From Polaribacter tangerinus (GTDB lineage Bacteria > Bacteroidota > Bacteroidia > Flavobacteriales > Flavobacteriaceae), in assembly GCF_038024095.1 (NCBI RefSeq), contig NZ_CP150668.1:1736001-1800000 (forward strand): 64,000 bases of DNA, in the 5' to 3' direction. The notes below the pieces were generated by a model that saw nothing but the letters and a program-made list of their open reading frames with translations, had not been told where the DNA came from and made no database searches. Both the position numbers and the translations under genes were made by a program. This document shows positions 1 to 9,500 of this stretch, in pieces (within the stretch, counting starts at the first letter, position 1; every line of letters begins with the position of its first letter).

Positions 1-1
1 G

Positions 2-493
2 GTAAAAATTCGTACATACTTTATAAGTTCAAATTCAAAGGAGGTGCAAGCGGTTGCTACTTCAAAAAAATCAACATTTGTTAATAGTAAAGTTACAAAC
101 CAAGCAGCAAAAAAAGCAACCTCATTCTCAAGTGCAGCACCTTTTGCTTGTGGAGGAACTGTTGGCGGAACAGAAGCGTTTGATGATTTCGATGGAGACG
201 GTGTTTGTAATGGAGAAGATTTAGATGATGATAACGACGGAATACTAGATACAGATGAGTACGAAGCAAACAATCCAATAGCTCAAGGAGATTTTACCGC
301 AACAACGCCTGCTACTGCAGCCAGTACTGTGCCAGGTTGGACTTTAGATGTAGGAACTGTAGATCTTACAGCAAGCAACGGAATAGAATTTGACAATGTA
401 GGTACTAGTCAAACTATTTTACAGTCAGTTACAGGGGCAAACCAAACAGGTATCGGTTTTAAAATAGATGTTAAAGGACTTTTATTTCAGTAA
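2..493 (+). CDS. 5' fragment of giant TSP3-repeat surface protein (frameshifted, truncated by window edge)
   Basis: The reading frame is open from the left window edge to a TAA at 491-493, so the true start lies outside the window. It contains a calcium-binding thrombospondin type 3-like stretch ([22 protein letters not shown]) followed by the beginning of a beta-rich domain with QGDF...VPGWTLD...SQTILQSVT. That arrangement matches a complete unit further on (QGDL...VPGWTLS...TQTLTQSLT at about 3985-4130). In that unit the domain continues without a stop, and here the continuation ([20 protein letters not shown]) is found in the next frame from about 475. Adding one T to the T-run at 480-483 joins the two frames cleanly. 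I therefore read this as the same gene as the downstream 3,794-codon frame, separated by a one-base deletion or sequence error. A second frame is also open from position 1 to 84, so the frame of the first 80 bases is itself uncertain. Confidence 0.8.
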   Translation, partial: VKIRTYFISSNSKEVQAVATSKKSTFVNSKVTNQAAKKATSFSSAAPFACGGTVGGTEAFDDFDGDGVCNGEDLDDDNDGILDTDEYEANNPIAQGDFTATTPATAASTVPGWTLDVGTVDLTASNGIEFDNVGTSQTILQSVTGANQTGIGFKIDVKGLLFQ

Positions 494-525
494 ACTCTAC
501 AGGAGGCACCAGCGAAGAAACAGAG

Positions 526-3500
526 GTGTTTTTTGCGTATGGTACAAGTAATACTGGTTCTAACGGATTATTTAGAGCTATTTTATCAAGCAGTTCAGGG
601 CCATCTGTAGGTAGTGTAACAGTTACTGAATTTTCCAATGTAACTACAACTTTACCAGCTAGTTTTGCACATAATACAAAACAAGATTTTCAAATTTTTA
701 TTCCAGATGCTAGTTATCAGAACAATGCAACTTTATATATTAATATTATTAAAAGTGGTGCTAGTAATCCAGAAACAGTATCTATAGAGAGTGTTTCTAT
801 ACTTCCTTACTTAGATACAGACGGAGATAATACACCAAACCATTTAGACAAAGACTCCGACAACGATAGCTGCCCAGATGCTTTAGAAGGAGGCGATACT
901 TTATCGCTTACAACTTTAGATGCCGACAACGAATTACAAAACATAAATGCTACCACAGGACTATCTTCTGATGTAGGTGCAAGCGGTCAAACAATTGGAG
1001 CTTCTTTAGATAATACAACGTCTTCTTTACAATGTGCTATTGATGATGATGGCGATGGAGTTCCTAATGTAAACGATGTTTGTAATGGTTTCGATGATAA
1101 TGATGACAACGACCTAGATGGCGTACCAGACGCCTGTGATGTAGATGATGATAATGATGGGATATTAGATGTAAATGAACAACAAATAATTCCAGTCGAA
1201 AATTTTGAGTCTCCATCTACAGCTACCAATAGTGGTTTCGATAATTTTGATGTTGCTTTTACACCTGCAACTTCTCAAGTAACTTCTTTAGGTCCACCTA
1301 TAGGGTATTTTACTAGTTCACAAGGTACTCCTGTAAATGGGCAAATTGCTGCTTCACAAGGTAGTTCTTATGGAGGTTTGCATAGTAGTGGAACATACCC
1401 ACAAGAAGGTCTTTTAATAACGCTAGATCCAAGTGAAATAATTAATGCGGGTCAACCATCCAAAATTTCTTTCTTAGCACATAAATTTAATTGGCCAAGT
1501 TTATTTCCGGGTTCAGGATATTTTGATGTTTTTGGAGTTACAACAGGGTCAACAACCCCAACACTTACAGCAAGTTCTGACTCTAATTCAATGGCAACTC
1601 AAACCGGAGTTGATTTCTTAGGGAGAACTTCATTAATTAGTAATACTTCTAGTTTTCAAGAGTTTAGTGTTCAGTTTACAACGGTTAATACATACGATAG
1701 ACTAATTTTCTTACCAACCAATGAAACAGTAGCAGGAACTGGCTCTACTATAGATGTATTTTTAGGTATTGATAAAATAGAATACACACTTCTGTTAAAT
1801 ACAGATGGAGATGCACAACCAAATTATTTAGACAAAGACTCCGACAACGATGGTTGCCCGGATGCTTTAGAAGGAGGCGATAACATATTGTTAACAGCTT
1901 TAGATGCAGACAACGAATTACAAAATATAAATACGTCAACAGGCTTGTCTTCAGATGTAGGAACAAGCGGTCAAACTATAGGTACTTCTACAGATGATAC
2001 CACTAAAGCAGACCAATGTGATGATGATGGCGATGGTGTACCAAATATAAGCGATGTTTGTAATGGTTTCGATGATAATGATGACAACGACCTAGATGGT
2101 GTACCCGATGGTTGTGATGTAGATGATGATAATGATGGCATTTTAGATGTAAATGAATGTGTAAACCAATTTTTAGATTTCAGTACTATTTCTGGAGCAT
2201 CTAATGGTATAGGTGTAGGAGGCTCTGCGTTAACTTTCAATACCATATATAACGGAGGTACTGCAAATGCTACACTAACTTTAGAAGCACCCGTAGCTAA
2301 AAAATGCAACCCAACAGGTATGATTGTGTCTGCTAACGGTGCTTCAGATAGGTATTTAAGAATAGATGACGCCTCAGGCTCTGTTGCAAATACTTCTTAC
2401 ACAGTCGATATGCTTTTCGATACTCCTGTAAAACCGTTACTTACAACCTTAAGTGGCGAATTATCTTATTTAAGAGATGATGATTTGGTAACATTTACAG
2501 CTGTAGGAGTCTCTACAAGTTCAAATATATGGGTAGTAAATTCTTCAGCAGATGCAATAATTACTACTAATGGAAATAGTATTTCAATAACAGGAAGTAG
2601 TAACGCCTCTGCAGAATTTTCAATAACAACTTTGGTACCTATTGATGAAATTCAAGTAGAGCATGAGTCACTCTTAACTACAGGTTCTAATAATAGCTTT
2701 CGTTTTGCTGTAGGGTTGTGTGCAGACACTGATGGTGATACCATAATAGACTACTTCGACAAAGACTCCGACAACGATGGTTGCTTAGATGCACTAGAAG
2801 GTGGCGATAACTTACTGTTAACAGCTTTAGATGCAGACAACGAATTACAAAATATAAATACTACCACAGGTTTGTCTGGTGATGTTGGTGCAAGTGGTCA
2901 AACTATAGGTACTTCTGTAGATGCTACCCAAACTTCTGCACAATGTGATGATGATAATGATGGGGTATTAAACGGGGTAGATATTTGTAATGGTTTTGAT
3001 GATACTGCAGACTTAGACCAAGATGGCGTACCAGATGAGTGTGATGTAGATGCCGATAACGATGGTATTTTAAACATTGATGAAGTAGATGCAATATATA
3101 CCAATGAAGCTCTTTTCGGGCCCACCTTTTACATCAATCCAACAGAAAGTATAGCTCCTCACCCAACTAATGGTACTGGTGTTGCTGGTGTTTTTGATGG
3201 AGCTACAGTCTATAACTCTCCTTCAGATAGTTTTGGAGATTGGACTACAGGTAATGCTACAGGTGTTTTTACCACACCGTTAGTTTTTAATGTAGATTTA
3301 GTTCAGAATATAGACCGAGTTACTGGTTTTGCCATGCACAACGATGCAGGTTTAGATGGGCAAAGTGTTTTAGACTTTGATGTTTACATTACTGTAGATG
3401 GTGTGGAATATAAAGAAAGTTTAACGTCTAATGGTCAAGTTTCAGGAAATGCTGGTCAGTCTGCAGAAACCTTTACGTTTAGTAGGTCTTACTATAATGT

Positions 3501-6500
3501 AGAAGATTTAAGAGTAGAAATTATGACAGCAGATGATCCAAGAGTTCAAATTACCGAGCTAGGTTTTGTAGGTAGTGTACAAATAGATTTGGATACCGAT
3601 AATGACAATATACCGAATCATCTAGACAAAGACTCCGACAACGATGGTTGCCCGGATGCTTTAGAAGGTGGCGATAACTTATTGTTAACAGCTTTAGATG
3701 CAAACAACGAATTACAAAATATAAATACGACAACAGGCTTGTCTTCAGATGTAGGAGCAAGTGGGCAAACGGTGGGTACTTCTACAGATGATACCACTAA
3801 AGCAGACCAATGTGATGATGATGGTGATGGAGTTCCTAATGTAGACGATATTTGTAATGGTTTCGATGATACCGCAGACAATGATAACGACGGCGTACCC
3901 GATGGTTGTGATATAGATGATGATAACGATGGGATATTAGATTTAGACGAGGGGTATGATTCTTTTAATTTTGTAAATCAAGGAGATTTATCAAGTACAA
4001 CAACTGGTAATACTTCATCTGTACCAGGTTGGACCCTTTCTAATGGTGTAGTTTATAGATTACCAGCGGGTATAAGATTTCATGCAGAAAACACTACACA
4101 AACATTAACTCAGTCCCTTACCAATATCAACCCTTGTGGACAAAGTAATATTCAAGTTATTTTGGAAGATTTCAATGGCAGGAATAGTTCATCTGGCGCA
4201 GGTTTATCAAGCCAACTCTCAATATCTTACGGAGGTATTACGTATGTTACATTTACTACACAAAATGGAAGTAATACTGAAGTTGAAATAGAGTATTTTA
4301 ACGGTGCAACTGGTAATACTGATCTTAATTTAATTTCTCATGTTGAACAAGATATTACTTTTAATCTACCAACAAATGTTTCAAATAATGGAGATTTAAC
4401 ATTTACATTGATAAGTGGTAATGATGATTTTGGTTTAAAAGCTATTTCTTTGATTAGTGATTTGGATACTGATAATGACTGCATTCCAGATTATTTCGAC
4501 AAAGACTCCGATAACGATGGTTGCCCAGATGCTTTAGAAGGAGGCGATAACTTATTGCTAACCGCTTTAGATGCAGACAACGAATTACAAAATATAAATA
4601 CTACCACAGGGTTATCTAGTGATGTTGGTGCCAGTGGTCAAACTACAGGTACTTCTACAGATGCTAGCACAACTTCAGCTCAATGTGACGATGACAATGA
4701 TGGGGTATTAAATGGCGTAGACCAATGTTTAGGTTTCGATGATACTGCAGATAATGATAATGATGGCGTACCCGATGCCTGTGACCAAGATGATGATAAT
4801 GATGGTATTTTAGACTCTGTAGAACACAATGGAGCAAGTGATATAACAGGATTTGATCGTAACACTTTTGGGTTATCTACTACTGATACCAATCAAACAA
4901 TTACTAATTTTGATGTTAGTAGCGATTTAAACTTGCCTGCTGGTAGTGTGTTAGTTAGTATTACAGATGTTTCTGGAGGGCCTACTTATAATCAGTTAGG
5001 TCTTACTGCAGCCGATAATGTAATTATTACTTTCTCAGGTACAGTACCCGTATCTGCATGGGTTCGATTTGGATATGAAATTCCTGCAAATTCTAGAAGA
5101 GGTTTCCGATTGTTAGACGGAGAATCCTTTACTAGTTTTGCCTCACCACCAACTGGTTCTTCTTTTTATGAAAATGAAAATGAATATGGTGCCGAGAATA
5201 CTTCTAATACCTTATCTCAAAGTGGTAGTGTAAGTTATTACTCTAACGGAGCAGTTAGACAATTACAAATTTTTACTACTGCAGCTGGTCCAGACCTTAC
5301 AAGATTCGATTTCTTTTTGAAGCCGATGACAGATACCGATAATGATACCACACCAAATATTTTTGACAACGACTCCGACAACGACGGTTGTTTCGATGCC
5401 ATAGAAGGTGCCGGTTCATTTACGTTAAGTGATGTAGATAGCAACGGACAATTAACGTATACAGCACCTATTGCTAGTACAGGAATACCAGCTGCTGCAG
5501 GCGCAGGCCAAGCAATAGGTACAAGTATCGATGCAACTCAAACGTCTGCACAATGTGACGATGATGGCGATGGCGTGTTAAATGGCGTAGACCAATGTTT
5601 AGGTTCTGATGATACGGTAGACAATGATAATGACGGCGTACCAGATGGTTGTGACCTAGATGATGATAATGATGGAATTTTAGATAGTGTAGAATGCCCA
5701 CCATTATCAATGAATATTTTCGCACACAATTTAACAGTAGTTTCTGGTACTGCTAACGATTTAACAACAGGAGACGTGTTAAGAAGTGCCAATGCATTAA
5801 CCTACTTAGGTAATTCTTACGATGTTTTGGTAACTATAGTTACAGAAAGTATTCCTACAGGTAATTTAGAAATTACCAGTATGGGCGAGTTAAGAATCAA
5901 CAATTCGAATCCGCAAGAAAACCCATTTATCGAGTATTCGTTTAAAATTGTACCCTCAGGAGCAGGACCAACTTCTTCAGGAGTTGCCATACCTAATGTA
6001 ATTTCTGTAATGAGAGATATTGATGGGGCAAATGCAGCATTTTACGAAGTACAAGGTAGTATAAGTACAGCCAACTACAACAATCAAATAATAGGTGCTT
6101 CTTTAAGAAAACTATCTAGTGTTAGTTTTTCACCAACAAATACCTATAATTATTTTGGTCCTAAAGACCCTACAAATAGTGCTTCAGATGCATTTCCTGG
6201 CAATTGGCTAGTACAGTATTATTCAACGTATACAACAAATACTTATGTTTTCGGATTAAATGGAAACAACACCACTTCTACAGTGTCAGGTAGATTATTA
6301 TTTCACAATTTATCAATTGAATGTGATACCGATAGAGATGGTCTGCCAAATACCCAAGACAATGATTCCGACAACGATGGTTGTTTCGATGCCATAGAAG
6401 GTGCCGGTACATTTACCTTAAGCAATGTAGATAGCAACGGTCAATTAACCTACACTGCACCTATTGCTAGTACAGGAATACCAGCTGCTGCAGGAACAGG

Positions 6501-9500
6501 CCAAGCAATAGGTACAAGTACCGATGCTAGCACAACTTCAGCTCAATGTGACGATGACAATGATGGGGTATTAAATAACGTAGATGTTTGTAATGGTTTT
6601 GATGACACTGCAGACAATGATAATGATGGCGTACCCGATGGTTGTGATATAGATGATGATAACGACGGTATTTTAGATGCTGTAGAAACGGTAACGTATT
6701 ATGCAAAAGAAAACGATTTTAATGCCACATTGGTTGCAAATGGAACCGCTACAGGATATGTACAAACGGTTGGTACAGGAGCAGATGCTATTGAAATTCG
6801 TTCAGAAGTAGTTTCTGGGGCAACAGCAAGTTTTGGTCCTATTACTATTACTTCAAACAGTTCTGCAGATGATTTGTATGCAGACGGTACCGTTATTACC
6901 TTACCGCGTACGAATAATGTTGTTTCTGTTTTAGAATATAGTTTTTCAAGACCTGCAAGCGGAGAACTTGTTATAGGAAATATTGATGTAGGTAATTTTC
7001 AGGTACAGTTTCTAGATGAAAATGACAATGTGTTACCATTAATAACCAACAGAGTATTAGATGCGTTTAACGGGTCATCAGGTGCCTCTTTTGCGGCACG
7101 TACAGATGCTGTTCATACCACTATTGGTTCTGATGTAACAGCGTTAATTAATGCCACAAACACAGTACTAACAGTTACTCCTGCTACAGCAACTTATACT
7201 ACTAGGGCTTCAATTAGTACTTCGGTAGTATTGAGGTTTGATGAGCAAGTAAAAAAGATACAGATTACACAGAATTCAGGAACTCCATATGTTTTCTTTA
7301 ATAAGTTAACTATTAGTAAAGACACCGATGGCGATACCATTCCAAATCATTTCGATAAAGACTCTGATGGTGATGGATGTTTCGATGCTATAGAAGGAGG
7401 GCAAGGTTTTGCCTTAACCGATTTAGATGCTGATAACGAATTACAGAATATCAATGCTACAACCGGATTGTCTGCTGATGTTACCAATCAAACCAACGGA
7501 CAAGCCATTGGCACATCCTTAGACAATACCCTAACATCTGTTCAGTGTGATGACGATGGCGATGGTGTACCAAATATAACCGATGTTTGTAATGGTTTTG
7601 ATGACACTGCAGATAATGATAATGATGGCGTACCAGATGGTTGTGATTTAGATGATGATAACGATGGTATTTTAGATGCTGTAGAAACGGTAACGTATTA
7701 TGCAAAAGAAAACGATTTTAATGCCACATTGGTTGCAAATGGAACCGCTACAGGATATGTACAAACGGTTGGTACAGGAGCAGATGCTATTGAAATTCGT
7801 TCAGAAGTAGTTTCTGGGGTAACATCAAGTTTTGGTCCTATTACTATTACTTCAAACAGTTCTGCAGATGATTTGTATGCAGACGGTACCGTTATTACCT
7901 TACCGCGTACGAATAATGTTGTTTCTGTTTTAGAATATAGTTTTTCAAGACCTGCAAGCGGAGAACTTGTTATAGGAAATATTGATGTAGGTAATTTTCA
8001 GGTACAGTTTCTAGATGAAAATGACAATGTGTTACCATTAATAACCAACAGAGTATTAGATGCGTTTAACGGGTCATCAGGTGCCTCTTTTGCGGCACGT
8101 ACAGATGCTGTTCATACGACTATTGGTTCTGATGTAACAGCGTCATTCAATGCCACAAACACAGTACTAACAGTTACTCCTGCTACAGCAACTTATACTA
8201 CTAGGGCTTCAATTAGTACTTCTGTAGTATTAAGGTTTGATGAGCAAGTAAAAAAGATACAGATTACACAGAATTCAGGAACTCCATATGTTTTCTTTAA
8301 TAAGTTAACTATTAGTAAAGACACCGATGGCGATACCATTCCAAATTATTTCGATAAAGACTCTGACAACGATGGATGTTTCGATGCTATAGAAGGAGGG
8401 CAAGGTTTTGCCTTAACCGATTTAGATGCTGATAACGAATTACAGAATATCAATGCTACTACCGGATTGTCTACTGATGTTACCAATCAAACCAACGGAC
8501 AAGCCATTGGCACATCCTTAGACAATACCCTAACATCTGTTCAGTGTGATGACGATGGCGATGGTGTACCAAATATAACCGATGTTTGTAATGGTTTTGA
8601 TGACACTGCAGATAATGATAATGATGGCGTACCAGATGGTTGTGATTTAGATGATGATAACGATGGTATTTTAGATACCCATGAAGGCAACACAAACTAT
8701 GTAAACCAATTTTTGTTTGGTCCAGATTTTTACAGCAATCCAACGTCAAATATAACTCCTCACCCAACTAATGGTACTGGAGCTTCAGGTGTGTTCGACG
8801 GAAATACTGTATTTGATTCGCCAACAGGAAGCTTTGGACAATGGAACAATTCGGTACCAACAGGTATTTTTAATCCTGCGCTTATACTTAATGTAGATTT
8901 AGTTCAGAATATAGACCGAGTTACTGGTTTTGCCATGCACAACGATGCAGGTCCAAACGACAACCATAGTGTTTTAGACTTCGATGTTTACATTACTGTA
9001 GATGGTGTGGAATATAAAGAAAGTTTAACCTCTTCGGGTGCTATTTCAGGAAATGCTGGTCAGTCTGCAGAAACCTTTACGTTTAGCAGAGCTTATCATA
9101 ATGTAGAAGATTTAAGAGTAGAAATTATGACAGCAGATAGCGATTTGGTTCAAATTACCGAGCTAGGTTTTATAGGAACAGTTAGTACTACTATAGATAC
9201 CGATGGCGATACGATTCCAAACAGTCTCGATTTAGATTCTGATGGAGACGATTGTCCGGATGCCTTAGAGTCTGCAGTTCATGATGCATTAGTTGCTGGC
9301 GATGTAGATAATTTAGTATCTGGTACGTTAACAACCACAAGCATGCCAAATGCCAAGGTTTCTGGTGCGGTAGGAGACAACGGATACTTAAATGTTTTAG
9401 AAGATGTAGATACGGCTGCTGCTGTAGTTGTAGATACTTATTTTAATACCAATTACACAACGTATGCTTTAGATGGCAGTACAAGTGCTTGTGGAGTAGG

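Noticed and set aside
820..8680. Regularly spaced repeats that could look like a CRISPR array or minisatellite
   Set aside because: The repeated segments are coding TSP3 modules in one continuous frame, with unit length 0.8-1.0 kb; no short palindromic repeat with spacers is present.
987..8767. Many long minus-strand frames opposite the giant repeat gene
   Set aside because: They repeat with the period of the TSP3 modules and encode low-complexity Ser/His-rich strings that mirror GAT/GAC codons; they are antisense shadows.
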